Below are positions 16,945 to 26,400 of a DNA stretch of 64,000 nucleotides, piece by piece. The stretch comes from Streptomyces sp. NBC_00286 (GTDB lineage: Bacteria; Actinomycetota; Actinomycetes; Streptomycetales; Streptomycetaceae). Made by a program: the position numbers and the translations under genes. Below the pieces are notes generated by a model that worked only from the letters and a program-made list of their open reading frames with translations, was not told where the DNA came from and made no database searches. Every line of letters starts with the position of its first letter. Within the stretch, counting starts at the first letter, position 1. Location: assembly GCF_036173125.1 (NCBI RefSeq), contig NZ_CP108054.1:7531001-7595000 (forward strand), given 5' to 3'.

Positions 16945-17986
16945 TGGCGGCGCGCTGCCAGGAGGCGGTGACGTACCAGCGGCCGCGCGCCACATCGTGG
17001 TGGACGCGGTTGGCGCTCAGGATGGCGGCGCCCTCTTCCGCTTCCCCGAGGGAACGGGAACGTACGACGAGAAGGAGCAGACCCTCGACGCGTCCTTCAC
17101 CGGAGCGGTGCGCTTCACCGGCGAACACGGCCTCGACCTGCGGCTCAGCGCGATCAAGGCGGCAGTAGCCGATGGCCGGGGCACGCTCTACGCCGACGTG
17201 ACCGGCCCCGAGTTGGAGGAGAAGAAGGTCCCGCTGGTCACCTTCGAGGCCAAGGACTTCAAGCCCAAGGACGGCCTCGCCGCGCTGACGGAGGCACCCG
17301 CGAAACTGACCGCCGAGGGCGCGAAGGCCTTCGCCGGGATGTACAAGGCGGGCACGGAAATGGACCGGGTCTCCCTCGCCGTCGCCCTGACCGACAGCGC
17401 CCAACTGCCCGCACTGCCCGACCTGGGCAGCACCGAGTCCGCCACACCCACCGCCACACCGAAGGCCGACGCGGCCAAGGAGTCGGGGCCCAAGAGCGGC
17501 GACTCCGGCTCACTGACCGCCGACGTGAACAGCCTCGGCGAGAAGTCCGGCGACGTGGTCCTCGCCGACCTTCAGCCGGGGTCGGCGGACCTGGTCGCCG
17601 AGGACGACGTCATCACGCTGCAGGATGTCACCGCCAAGCTCACCGCGGCGGGCTCGGACGCCTTCGGCGGCTTCTACAAGGCCGGCGCCGAACTCGACCC
17701 GCTGGACCTCGCGGTAGCCCTTTCGGCTGACGCCGAGCTCCCGCCGACTGACGACCCGAGCGCTTCCGCGACCCCGACGGATGCCTCCGGCACGGCTGGC
17801 GGCACGGGCGTGGGCACGACCGGCTCCACCACGGGCGGCACCACCGGCGGCGTAACGGGCGGCCTGGCCGCCACCGGCTCCTCCGTCCCGGCCGGCGCCC
17901 TCGGCGCGGTGGCCGCCGTGACGGTCGCGGCGGGCGCGGGCGTGGTCTTCGCGGTACGCCGGCGCAGGGCGGGGGAGAAGGGCTGA
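16937..17986 (+). CDS. HtaA-domain heme-binding cell-wall protein, 5'-truncated
   Basis: The open frame carries one HtaA domain ('FRFPEGTGTYDEKEQTLDASF', 'LYADVTGPELEEKKVPLVTFEAKDF') missing its first 20 or so residues, then a second, partial HtaA-like segment with the repeated ending KLTA..G.DAF.G.YKAG. A Gly/Thr-rich linker leads to the sortase signal LAATG, a hydrophobic helix and RRRR, the LAXTG pattern of class E sortase substrates. Intact relatives start with a signal peptide, bind heme and pass it to ABC importers. Here the signal peptide and promoter are gone: the 5' part is replaced by the efeU remnant. It is probably not exported and is best regarded as a decaying gene; the ATG at 16937 is only the first in-frame codon. 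Confidence 0.75.
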   Translation: MTCGGALPGGGDVPAAARHIVVDAVGAQDGGALFRFPEGTGTYDEKEQTLDASFTGAVRFTGEHGLDLRLSAIKAAVADGRGTLYADVTGPELEEKKVPLVTFEAKDFKPKDGLAALTEAPAKLTAEGAKAFAGMYKAGTEMDRVSLAVALTDSAQLPALPDLGSTESATPTATPKADAAKESGPKSGDSGSLTADVNSLGEKSGDVVLADLQPGSADLVAEDDVITLQDVTAKLTAAGSDAFGGFYKAGAELDPLDLAVALSADAELPPTDDPSASATPTDASGTAGGTGVGTTGSTTGGTTGGVTGGLAATGSSVPAGALGAVAAVTVAAGAGVVFAVRRRRAGEKG

Positions 17987-18023
17987 TCGATAGCCGCCCG
18001 CGGGGGGATGTTTGAATGCCCGA

Positions 18024-18668
18024 GTGACTGACTACGACGTGCTGCGCGTGTTCTGCGGCCCCGGCGAGCGCCACGGAAACGCCCTGGCGGTCGTACGCGA
18101 CGGCTCCCGAATGCCGCAACGCGACGACCGCCAGGCCTTCGCGGCCCAACTCGGCTTCAGTGAGACGGTGTTCGTCGATGACCCCGAGCGCGGGGTCATC
18201 GACATCTACACCCCCAGCGCACGCCTCCCCTTCGCCGGCTACCCCTGCGTCGGCGCGGCCTGGCTCCTCGACGTACCAGAACTCGTCACCCCCGCAGGCA
18301 CGGTGGGCACCCGCCTGGACGGCGAGTTCAGCTGGATCGAGGCCCGCCCCGAGTGGGCCCTGCCGCGCACGCTGCGCCAGTACGGCTCGGCAGCCGAGGT
18401 CGACGCACTGGAGGTGCCCCCACCGGGGGAGTGGCTCTACGTCTGGGCCTGGCAGGACGAGGCAGCGGGCCGTGTCCGAGCCCGAGGCTTCCCAGGCCGA
18501 GGCGACGGCATAGAGGAGGACGAGGCAACGGGCGCGGCAGCCCTCCAGCTGACAGCCCAACTGGGCCGAGCCCTGAACATCACCCAGGGCGCGGGCTCCC
18601 AACTCCTGACGGCACCACAGCCGGAGGGATGGGTAGAGGTAGGCGGCAGGGTGTTCCTGGAGCACTGA
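18024..18668 (+). CDS. PhzF family isomerase-like protein
   Basis: A 214-residue member of the PhzF/diaminopimelate-epimerase-like superfamily. Landmarks are 'DVLRVFCGPGERHGNALAVV', 'QLGFSETVFVDDPERG', 'LPFAGYPCVGAAWLL' (the GxP/GH-type loop) and the C-terminal 'DEATGAAALQLTAQLGR', which matches the conserved EDxATGSAA. It is shorter than classical PhzF (about 280 residues). The start is GTG 18024, matching the family N-terminus MTDYDV; a TTG at 18012 is possible. The reaction is unknown. It follows the HtaA gene by 37 bp on the same strand. Confidence 0.88.
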   Translation: MTDYDVLRVFCGPGERHGNALAVVRDGSRMPQRDDRQAFAAQLGFSETVFVDDPERGVIDIYTPSARLPFAGYPCVGAAWLLDVPELVTPAGTVGTRLDGEFSWIEARPEWALPRTLRQYGSAAEVDALEVPPPGEWLYVWAWQDEAAGRVRARGFPGRGDGIEEDEATGAAALQLTAQLGRALNITQGAGSQLLTAPQPEGWVEVGGRVFLEH

Positions 18669-18704
18669 GGGCTACGGGGCCTCTTTACGCGGACGCGTCC
18701 TGGG

Positions 18705-18870
18705 AAGGGGCGGAGCCCCTTTTTTAGGGGCGCGGGGAACTGTGCGATCAACCACGACGGACCGGCACTCGAGATACAAACCGTGACCCCCACCCACCCA
18801 GGGGCGCGGGGCTGTGTCAATTTGCGGCTCAGCCGCGCGGGCGCGATAAGCCACAACGAACCCGCACGTT
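18705..18870. repeat. Two adjacent family A repeats
   Basis: AGCCCCTTTTTTAGGGGCGC begins the first copy (18715-18760) and contains a T-rich hairpin, a plausible terminator for the PhzF gene. The second copy (18800-18865) has GGGGCGCGGGGCTGTGTCAA, TTTGCGGCTCAGCCGC and GCCACAACG. It fills the gap between the convergent PhzF and heme oxygenase genes. Confidence 0.82.
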
Positions 18871-18894
18871 CAAACCGCACCCCCAGCGGAGCGC

Positions 18895-19554
18895 TCACGC
18901 GCTGACGCGAAACTCTTCCCCCAACGCAGAAAAGACCGCGCTGTTAAGCGCGAACGCCCGCTTGCACTCAGCAACAATCCGCTGCTTCTCCAAGTCATCG
19001 GCGCGAACACCGTCCAGCAGTTCGCGATAACCCCGCTTGAACGCCGCCGGGTTGGCGATCCGCTCAAACACGTAAAACCGCACCCCGTCACCCTTGCGCG
19101 CAAACCCCCACGTCTTCTCCGCCTTGTCACGGATGATCTGCCCCCCGGAGAGATCACCGAGATAACGCGTGTAGTGGTGGGCGACATAGCCCCCCGGCCA
19201 GGTGACCGCGCACTCCGTCACGCGCCGTGCGTACTCCTCCGTCGCAGGCAACGCCGTAAGCCCGGCCCGCCAGTCGGCGCCACGCAAGTGCGCAAGATCC
19301 CGCTCGAGCGCAGCAAGCCGCAGCAACTCGGGCTGGATAAAAGGCCCGGCGACCGAGTCGCCAGACAACCGCTCCGCCCCCTCCTCCAGCGCCCGATACA
19401 CAAACCACAACTGCTCGGTGTAACGCGCGTAAGCGTCCACACCGAGCCGCCCACCGAGCAGGTCGCTCATGAACGTCGACGTCTCCGCCTCCACATGCTG
19501 CTCATGCGACGCCGTGCGGATGAGCGTCGAGAACGGTGTACTCGACGAGTTCAT
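18895..19554 (-). CDS. Biliverdin-producing heme oxygenase
   Basis: A 219-residue enzyme that opens heme to biliverdin, CO and Fe2+, here for iron recovery. The proximal heme ligand is the His in 'TASHEQHVEAE', and the distal helix is 'YTRYLGDLSGGQIIRDKA' with the glycine-rich GDLSGGQ motif. Length and composition match actinobacterial HmuO. The start at 19554 follows GGAGGT; an upstream in-frame ATG at 19596 sits right at the iron box and would extend the protein by 14 residues. Expression should rise when iron is low, through the IdeR/DmdR box. Its neighbour is the truncated HtaA heme-binding gene, so this is part of a former heme-uptake patch. Confidence 0.95.
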   Translation of the reverse strand: MNSSSTPFSTLIRTASHEQHVEAETSTFMSDLLGGRLGVDAYARYTEQLWFVYRALEEGAERLSGDSVAGPFIQPELLRLAALERDLAHLRGADWRAGLTALPATEEYARRVTECAVTWPGGYVAHHYTRYLGDLSGGQIIRDKAEKTWGFARKGDGVRFYVFERIANPAAFKRGYRELLDGVRADDLEKQRIVAECKRAFALNSAVFSALGEEFRVSA

Positions 19555-19600
19555 GTGGACCTCCGAGGCCGAAGGGAAGACGAGAGCCGAGCTCATCTTC

Positions 19601-19619
19601 TATGGTTAGGCTTACCTAA
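19601..19619. promoter_or_regulatory. IdeR/DmdR (DtxR-family) iron box
   Basis: TATGGTTAGGCTTACCTAA matches the actinobacterial iron-box consensus TTAGGTTAGGCTCACCTAA at most positions, including TTAGGC and CCTAA. It lies just upstream of the heme oxygenase gene, overlapping its likely promoter, so Fe-loaded repressor would shut the gene off. Confidence 0.85.
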
Positions 19620-19752
19620 GTCAATGGATTTCCCGACACCCTGTCGGCAAAACCCTACCCCGAATCACCAGCACACCCACATGCCGGACCACATGAAAAA
19701 GCCGCCCGCTCCCAGGGGGAGGGAGCGGGCGGCTCTCACACCGTGACGCAGC

Positions 19753-19788
19753 AGGGCAACGGCCTAGGGCAACGGCCTAGGGCAACGT
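19753..19788. repeat. 13-bp tandem repeat across the map stop codon
   Basis: AGGGCAACGGCCT occurs at 19753-19765 and 19766-19778, with a partial third copy from 19779. The stop codon of map (19777-19779) lies at a unit boundary, and each copy recreates the TAG. Confidence 0.85.
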
Positions 19789-20634
19789 AAGAACCTCGGC
19801 CCCACTCTCGGTGACGACCAGCGTGTGCTCGAACTGAGCCGTCCGCTTACGGTCCTTCGTCACGACCGTCCACCCGTCGTCCCACATGTCGTACTCGTAC
19901 GAGCCCAGCGTGAGCATCGGCTCGATGGTGAACGTCATCCCGGGCTGCATGACGGTGGTCGCGTTCGGGTTGTCGTAGTGCGGAACGATCAGCCCGGAGT
20001 GGAACGACGAGTTGATCCCGTGCCCCGTGAAGTCCCGTACGACCCCGTAGCCGAACCTCTTCGCGTACGACTCGATGACCCGCCCGATGACATTGATCTG
20101 CCGGCCGGGCTTGACGGCCTTGATGGCACGGTTCAGGGACTCGCGGGTGCGCTCGACGAGCAGCCGCGACTCCTCGTCCACCTCGCCCACGAGATACGTG
20201 GCGTTGTTGTCGCCGTGCACCCCGCCGATGTACGCCGTCACATCGAGGTTGATGATGTCGCCGTCCCTCAGCACCGTGGAGTCCGGAATGCCGTGGCAGA
20301 TCACCTCGTTGACCGAGGTGCACAAGGACTTGGGGAAACCGCGGTAACCGAGCGTGGACGGGTAGGCCCCGTGGTCGCACATGTACTCATGGGCGACCCG
20401 GTCCAGTTCGTCCGTCGTCACCCCCGGCGCGATCTTCTTCGCGGCCTCGGCCAGCGCCCGCGCGGCGATCCGCCCGGCGAACCGCATGGCCTCGATCGTC
20501 TCGGGGGTCTGCACCTCCGGACCCTTGTACGGCGTCGGGGCGGGCTTGCCCACGTACTCGGGACGCCGGATGTTTCCCGGGACGGGACGGGTGGGAGAGA
20601 GCTCCCCTGGTACGAGCAGCGACTGGCCAGACAT
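19777..20634 (-). CDS. map: Methionine aminopeptidase, type I
   Basis: A 285-residue metalloprotease that removes the initiator Met from new proteins. The pita-bread core shows the ligands Asp ('[19 protein letters not shown]', both Asp), His ('[11 protein letters not shown]'), Glu ('[11 protein letters not shown]') and Glu ('QFEHTLVVT'). An N-terminal extension of about 40 residues with a PxxP-like stretch matches the longer actinobacterial isoform (like mycobacterial MapB). The start at 20634 is supported by a minus-strand TAGACT box 7 nt upstream, i.e. a leaderless message. Its 3' end is tandemly repeated. Confidence 0.96.
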   Translation of the reverse strand: MSGQSLLVPGELSPTRPVPGNIRRPEYVGKPAPTPYKGPEVQTPETIEAMRFAGRIAARALAEAAKKIAPGVTTDELDRVAHEYMCDHGAYPSTLGYRGFPKSLCTSVNEVICHGIPDSTVLRDGDIINLDVTAYIGGVHGDNNATYLVGEVDEESRLLVERTRESLNRAIKAVKPGRQINVIGRVIESYAKRFGYGVVRDFTGHGINSSFHSGLIVPHYDNPNATTVMQPGMTFTIEPMLTLGSYEYDMWDDGWTVVTKDRKRTAQFEHTLVVTESGAEVLTLP

Positions 20635-20695
20635 GCCAGCGAGTCTAACCAGCGGCGGCTGGGGGACGATGACCCTGGCGAAAGGAGCCGGAGCC

Positions 20696-20914
20696 ATGGC
20701 CCTGTTCAAGAAGCGCACGGTCGGCAAACCGGGCGAGTGGTACTACTGCCTGGAGCACAAGAAGGTCGAAGAGGGCCCCGAGTGCCCCGCGAAAGACCGC
20801 ATCGGCCCGTACGCGTCCCGAGGCGAGGCCGAACACGCGCTGGAGATCGCCCGCGAGCGCAATGTGGAATGGGAGACGGACCCCCGCTGGCACGACGGCA
20901 CTCCGCGCGAGTGA
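20696..20914 (+). CDS. Conserved small actinobacterial protein, SPOR-like
   Basis: A 72-residue protein beginning [27 protein letters not shown], with [20 protein letters not shown], a pattern like the end of SPOR or related small repeats. A ribosome-binding site (AAAGGAGCC) precedes the ATG at 20696; another in-frame ATG lies 27 nt upstream. It is charged and has one CxxxxxxxxxxxC pair but no clear metal site. It is divergent from map, and the pairing appears conserved in Streptomyces as I recall. The function is unknown. Confidence 0.75.
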   Translation: MALFKKRTVGKPGEWYYCLEHKKVEEGPECPAKDRIGPYASRGEAEHALEIARERNVEWETDPRWHDGTPRE

Positions 20915-20944
20915 CTCCGTCGGTTGGGCGGTTGGGTTCGTTGT

Positions 20945-21425
20945 CGGGTGCGGGTTCGTTGTGGTTGCTCGCGTCCCGCGGCGGAGCCGCAAATGTCACA
21001 GCCCCGCGCCCCTTGGGTGGGTGGTGGGTGCGGGGCCGTGGGCCGGTGCGTCAGCCCGTCGCAGGGCGGGCATACGGCCCTGGCCTGGTACAAGGCCCTG
21101 GTTCTCCGAGACCGAACCTAAGCGACGGGCATACGACGCACCGGCCCACGACCCCTCCCGCCGGTGGGAGGGCGCCGGTTTCATCGGGGTGCGGGCTTTT
21201 TCGGTTCGCTTGCTCGGGTGCGGGCAGTCGCAGGCTTTTGCTTCTTAGGGGCGCGGGGCTGTGTCAATATGCGGCTCCGCCGCGTGGGCGCGACCAGCCA
21301 CAACGCACCCGCAGCCGCGACACGCAGTGTCACCCACCACCCCCTGGCGGGCCTGGGGCGCAGCCCCCCACGCGGCGGAGCCGCCATTGATACAGCCGGG
21401 AAGGGGCGGGGCTGGGGAACTGACA
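20945..21425. repeat. Composite intergenic repeat cluster C1
   Basis: Family A copies at 20945-21012 and 21240-21315 flank the structured element at 21032-21155. A GC-rich stretch with TGTCACCCACCACCCCC and GGGGCGCAGCCCC follows. The whole series of blocks recurs, inverted and with an added tandem array, at about 31995-32735. No gene is present. Confidence 0.82.
21032..21155. other. Structured intergenic element, copy 1
   Basis: A left arm GTGGGCCGGTGCGTC (21038-21052) is perfectly inverted at 21135-21149. Inside it, AGCCCGTCGC pairs with GCGACGGGC(T/A), leaving ATAC bulged. The motif GGGCATACG occurs twice. A second copy at 32445-32577 in the opposite orientation keeps the stem and the ends but differs in the apical part. 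Confidence 0.75.
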
Positions 21426-21480
21426 GCCCCTGTCGGCGACCTGTCGGCGGTTTGTCAGTGCCCCCTGGCACCGTGGCGGC

Positions 21481-22509
21481 ATGACGCGAATCGACAACAA
21501 CCCCAGCGCCCGCGCAGGCAGTGCGGTCACCGTGCGGGGACTGGTCAAGCACTACGGCGAGACCAAGGCACTGGACGGCGTGGACCTGGACGTACGCGAG
21601 GGCTCAGTGATGGGCGTGCTCGGGCCGAACGGTGCCGGCAAGACCACCCTCGTACGGATCCTGTCCACCCTCATCCAGCCCGACGCCGGCCAGGCGACCG
21701 TCGCCGGCTACGACGTCGTACGGCAGCCCCGCCAGCTGCGCCGCGTGATAGGCCTCACCGGCCAGTACGCCTCCGTCGACGAAAAGCTCCCCGGCTGGGA
21801 GAACCTCTACATGATCGGCCGCCTGCTCGACCTGCCCCGCAAGGACGCAAGGTCCCGCGCGGACGAGCTGCTGGAGCGCTTCTCGCTCACCGATGCGGCG
21901 AAGCGGCCGGTGAACACGTACTCCGGAGGGATGCGGCGGCGCCTGGACCTGGCCGCGTCGATGATGGGGCAGCCGACCGTGCTGTATCTCGACGAACCGA
22001 CCACCGGCCTCGACCCCCGCACCCGTAACGAGGTGTGGACGGAGATCAAGCGCATGGTCGGCGACGGCGTGACCGTACTGCTCACCACCCAGTACATGGA
22101 GGAGGCTGAGCAGCTCGCCTCCGAGCTGACCGTCGTGGACCACGGCAAGGTCATCGCGAACGGCGCCATCGACGAGCTGAAGGCGAAGGTCGGCGGCCGC
22201 TCCCTGCGGATCCGCCCGGCCGACCCGCTCGAGCTGCGCCCGCTGGCCGGCGCGCTCGACGAGCTGGGTATCACCGGGCTTGCCAGCACGACGGTGGACA
22301 GCGCGAACGGCACCCTCCTCGTGCCGATCCTCAGCGACGAGCAGCTGACCGCCGTGGTCGGCGCGGTCACCGTACGCGGGATCACGATCGCCTCGATCAC
22401 CACCGAACTGCCCAGCCTGGACGAGGTGTTCCTGTCCCTCACCGGCCACCGCGCGAGCGCCCCGCAGGACGCCGTGCCCACCGACGCCCGCGAAGAGGTC
22501 TCCGTATGA
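21481..22509 (+). CDS. ABC transporter ATP-binding protein, DrrA-like
   Basis: A 342-residue ATPase subunit of a drug or natural-product exporter. Walker A GPNGAGKTT is at about 48-56, the signature is YSGGMRRRL, Walker B is VLYLDEPTTGLD, and the switch His lies in 'TTQYMEEAEQ' (Q-Y replaces H, as is common in DrrA). The C-terminal domain of about 90 residues (DrrA-specific) ends the protein. It would drive the permease encoded next, whose start overlaps this stop (ATGA). Directly upstream are repeats of CTGTCGGCG and an inverted GTGCC/GGCAC pair, possible operator sites. Confidence 0.95.
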   Translation: MTRIDNNPSARAGSAVTVRGLVKHYGETKALDGVDLDVREGSVMGVLGPNGAGKTTLVRILSTLIQPDAGQATVAGYDVVRQPRQLRRVIGLTGQYASVDEKLPGWENLYMIGRLLDLPRKDARSRADELLERFSLTDAAKRPVNTYSGGMRRRLDLAASMMGQPTVLYLDEPTTGLDPRTRNEVWTEIKRMVGDGVTVLLTTQYMEEAEQLASELTVVDHGKVIANGAIDELKAKVGGRSLRIRPADPLELRPLAGALDELGITGLASTTVDSANGTLLVPILSDEQLTAVVGAVTVRGITIASITTELPSLDEVFLSLTGHRASAPQDAVPTDAREEVSV

Positions 22510-23321
22510 GTGCCATCAGTACCGACATCATCAAGGGCGACGCCCGGATCAGTCCGCGCGCCCATCTGCGGCACACCGGCGCCCTGATCCGCCGCAATCT
22601 GCTGTGGATCCGGCAGGACCCGGAGTCGATGTTCGACGCCATCCTGATGCCGATCGTGTTCACGCTGTTGTTCGTGTACGTCTTCGGCGGCTCGATCGGG
22701 CAGGCGCTCGGCGGCGGCCAGGAAGACTACGTGCAGTACGTCGTGCCCGGAATGATGGCCATGATGGGCATGAGCATGGCCATGTCGGTCGGCACCGGCT
22801 TCAACACGGACTTCAACTCCGGTGTCATGGACCGCTTCCGGTCCCTGCCCATCGGACGTGGCTCGGTGCTCTTCGCCAAGATCGCGGTGGAACTGCTGCG
22901 GATGCTGCTCGCCACCACGATCATGCTGGTCGTCGGCGTTCTGGTCGGCTTCGACATCACCAACTGGGGTGGGCTGCTCGCGGCCATCGCGCTGGCCTCG
23001 CTGTTCGGCTCGGCGCTGATGTGGGTGTTCCTCACCCTGGGCGTGGTGCTGAAGACCGCGCAGTCCGTGCAGGGGCTGGGCTTCCTGGTGCTGATGCCGC
23101 TCCAGTTCGGCTCGTCGATCTTCGCGCCGACCGACTCGATGCCGGGCTGGCTGCAGTCCTTCACCGACGTCAACCCGCTGTCCTCGCTCGCGGACGCCGC
23201 GCGCGGGCTGATGGTGGGCGGTCCCGTCACGCACGACCTGTGGGTGACCGTCGCCTGGTCGGTGGGGCTCACGGCGGTCATGGCACCGATCGCGATCCAC
23301 AAGTTCCGTACGAAGACCTGA
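22506..23321 (+). CDS. ABC-2 type transporter permease, DrrB-like
   Basis: A 271-residue membrane subunit with six predicted helices and the DrrB/ABC-2 layout: a cytoplasmic N-terminal amphipathic segment ('RRNLLWIRQDPESMFDAILMPIVF'), 'QYVVPGMMAMMGMSMAMSVG', and the typical 'LADAARGLMVGG' near the end. With the overlapping ATPase gene it forms an efflux pump. The 3' end is a tandem duplication of GAAGACCTGAGGTT including the stop. Confidence 0.94.
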   Translation: MSAISTDIIKGDARISPRAHLRHTGALIRRNLLWIRQDPESMFDAILMPIVFTLLFVYVFGGSIGQALGGGQEDYVQYVVPGMMAMMGMSMAMSVGTGFNTDFNSGVMDRFRSLPIGRGSVLFAKIAVELLRMLLATTIMLVVGVLVGFDITNWGGLLAAIALASLFGSALMWVFLTLGVVLKTAQSVQGLGFLVLMPLQFGSSIFAPTDSMPGWLQSFTDVNPLSSLADAARGLMVGGPVTHDLWVTVAWSVGLTAVMAPIAIHKFRTKT

Positions 23322-23427
23322 GGTTGAAGACCTGAGGTTGACGTACCCGGCCCCGCGCCGGTGCGTCTCAGACCAGAGCGGCGGCCTCTGCGGAGGATCA
23401 GACCAGGCCGGCGGCCTCTACGGAGGA
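23312..23427. repeat. Tandem duplications of both facing gene 3' ends
   Basis: GAAGACCTGAGGTT occurs at 23312-23325 and 23326-23339 and contains the permease stop codon. A 30-bp unit at 23398-23427, the end of the AfsR-like gene including its stop, is repeated with a few changes at 23368-23397. Both convergent genes therefore end in duplicated copies of their own 3' ends. Confidence 0.88.
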
Positions 23428-26400
23428 GAGGCCGCCGCCCTCCGCGTACGCCGCCTCGTACGCCTCGTCGCCGAGCACGGCGCGCGTGCGCTCAACCGCC
23501 CGCTGGTACACGTCACGCTCCAGGGGCGACCAGCGGTGCCGGGGCGGCAGCCGCGCTTCGGCGGCGCCGAGGCAGCGGGCTGCGTCGCCGGCACGGCTGC
23601 CGCCGTCGACGCGGGCGAGGGCGTACGCGGCGGTGGTCAGGTACGTGGAGCGCATCTGCGGGGCGATGGCCTCGGACAGCGGGTTCTCGGCAAGTTCGAG
23701 CGCCCGCCTGATCGTCTCCAGGGACTCCGCGTGGCAGCCGTCGACCGCGTCCACGAAGGCCTCGGCGCCGAGGATGTACGCGTCGAAGATGATGAAGTAG
23801 GCGATCGTGAACTCCTCACGCAACAGCCGGAGTTGCTCACGCGCCTCGGTGGTCCGGTCGGTCATGGTGAGCCAACTGGCCAGGAACAGCCGGGCGAAGG
23901 GCATCGACTGGTCGTTCGTGGCGCGCCCCTGCTCGATGACCTCGCGCAGCAGGCGCTCTCCCCGCTCGGCCTCACCCCCCTGGATCAACGAGCCGCCGAG
24001 CCGGGCGGTGAGCACGGCCATCTGGGCGCGGGCACCGAGACGTTCGGCACTTTCGATGGCCGCCTCGAAGTCGGCGACGGCCCTGCCGTACTCGCCCTTG
24101 CGCTCATACGCCTCTCCGCGCGCCGCGAGCGCATCGGCGATGCCCCAGAGATCGCCGAAGCGGCGGTAGATCTCCAGCGCCTCGTCGGCGTCCCGGGTGG
24201 CGTCGCCCTCCCATTCGCTGCGGTTGGCGAGAAGGTTGGCGCGCATCTGCAGATTGGAGCCCAGATCCCACTCGTATCCGGGCACACCACGGCAGGTGTC
24301 GATGGCCGCGTCGACGATCGTCCGCACCCGCTCCATGTCACCGGTGAGCATGACGGCGAAGAACCACACCGCGCCGGGGAAACGGCTCACCTGCGGAAGT
24401 CCCGGCTCGTACGTCTCGGAGATGACTCGGAGCTTCGTCTGAGCCTCGGTTGTCTGCCAGGCAGGCAACTCGGTGTCTATGCAGGCGAGATGGATCAGTT
24501 GCAGCTGGCGCCGGGCCTCGTCGAGGACCTCGCCGCTCCACGGAGGCGGCGTGTCCGTGCAGCGCTCCCACAGCGGGGCGGCGGGCCGCACGGGCTCGGT
24601 GAAGGGGTCGGGGCCGAGGGCCTCGACCTCGCGGCACCAGTTGCGGGCGACGATCCGCAGGTCACGCATCTGCCAGTACCAGGCCATCGACAGGATGAGG
24701 CACAGCGCCTCCTGCTCCTCGCGCGCGGCGACGGCATGGTGCAGGGCGGCGCGGATGTTCTCGTTCTCGCGCTCCAGGCGTTCGATGGCGGCGAGTTGAC
24801 CATGGCGGCGCAGTAACGGCTCGGTGGTGCGGGCGAGTTCACGGAAGTACGTCAGATGCGCGCGCTCGGCCTCCGCCCGCCGCCCGGACTCGTCGAGCCG
24901 CTCGCCCGCGTACTCGGCGACGGTCTCCAGAAGCCGGTACCGCATCTCGCCGTCGCCCGAAGGAGCCGCCACGACAAGGGACTTGTCGACGAGCGAGCCG
25001 AGCGCTTCGAGGGCTTTCGGGCCGCAGACCGCCTCCGCGGCGGCGAGGTCGCAGCCGCCGGCGAAGACGGACAACCGCCGCAGCACGTCCCGTTCGCCCT
25101 CGTCCAGCAGCTCCCAGGACCAGTCGACGACGGCCCTCAGCGTCTGCTGGCGCGGCAGGACCGTACGGCTGCCCGAGGTGAGGAGCAGAAAACGGTCGTC
25201 CAGCCGGTCGGCGATCTGCCGGGGCGTGAGCATCCGCAGCCGGGCGGCGGCGAGTTCGATGGCGAGGGGGAGACCGTCGAGGCGCCGGCAGATCTCGGCC
25301 GCCGCCTCCGGATCGTCCTCGATCCGGAACCCCGGCCGGGCGGCGGCCCCCCGGTCGGCGAGCAGCCGCAGCGCGTACGGCTCCGGCAGCGGCTCCACGG
25401 GCCGCAGCAATTCCCCCGGTACGCCGAGGGGTTCGCGGCTGGTGGCCAGCACCGTCAGCTCCGGGCAGCGTTCCAGCAGCTCCTCGACGAGCCGGGCGGC
25501 GGCGTCGACGACGTGCTCGCAGTTGTCGAGGATCAGCAGCATGCGCCGCTTGCCGCAGTGCTCGGCGAGCCGCTCGACGGGGTCGTCGTGCCGTTCGGAT
25601 CCGGCCCGCATGGCCTCGGCCCCGGCGCCGTACAGCACGGTCTCGCGGGCCCCGACGGCGGTGAGCACGGCCTCCGGCACGGCGTCCGGGTCGTCCACGG
25701 GCGCGAGCTCGGCCAGCCACACCCCGTCCCGGACGACATCCCGTACGGTCTCGGCGGCCTCCTGCGAAAGCCGCGTCTTCCCGGCCCCGCCCGGCCCGAG
25801 CAGGGTGACGAGCCGCGCGGTCGCGAGGTCACCACGGATGGCCTCGATATCGCCCTCACGCCCGACGAAGGAGGTGAGGCGGGCGCGGAGGTTGCCGGGC
25901 GCAGCCGACGCGCGGTCGCGGGGCGGGGCGGCCGGGCTTTCGGCTCCCGTCGTCGCGTGTCCGCCGGCCCCGGGGGCGACGGCGTCCGCGCTACCGCCGG
26001 GGCTCGCCGGGAGGGCACCGGGTCCAGGCGATGGACGGTCGGCACCCGTGCCCCGGCCGGAGCCGGGCCACCGACCGTCAGTACCCGCGCGGGAGCCGGG
26101 CGGCAAGCCGTCCGCGCCCGTCTCGCCCGCACGATGCCCGGCCCCGTACGGACCCCGGGCCCCGCGCGTCCCGCCGTACGGACCGCCGGGACGGCCGCCG
26201 CCCTCGCCCCGGGACGCCTCTTCACCCAACCCTCCCGGCTGGAGCAACTCCGTGTGCAGCGCCCGCAGTTCCGGCCCGGGATCCGATCCCAGCCGGTCCG
26301 CCAGGAGCTGTCGTACGTCCTCGTAGGCGGCCAGCGCCTGAGCCGGGCGGCCCGCGTCGCGCAGGGCACGCAGGCGGAGGGCCAGGAGAGGTTCGTCCAG

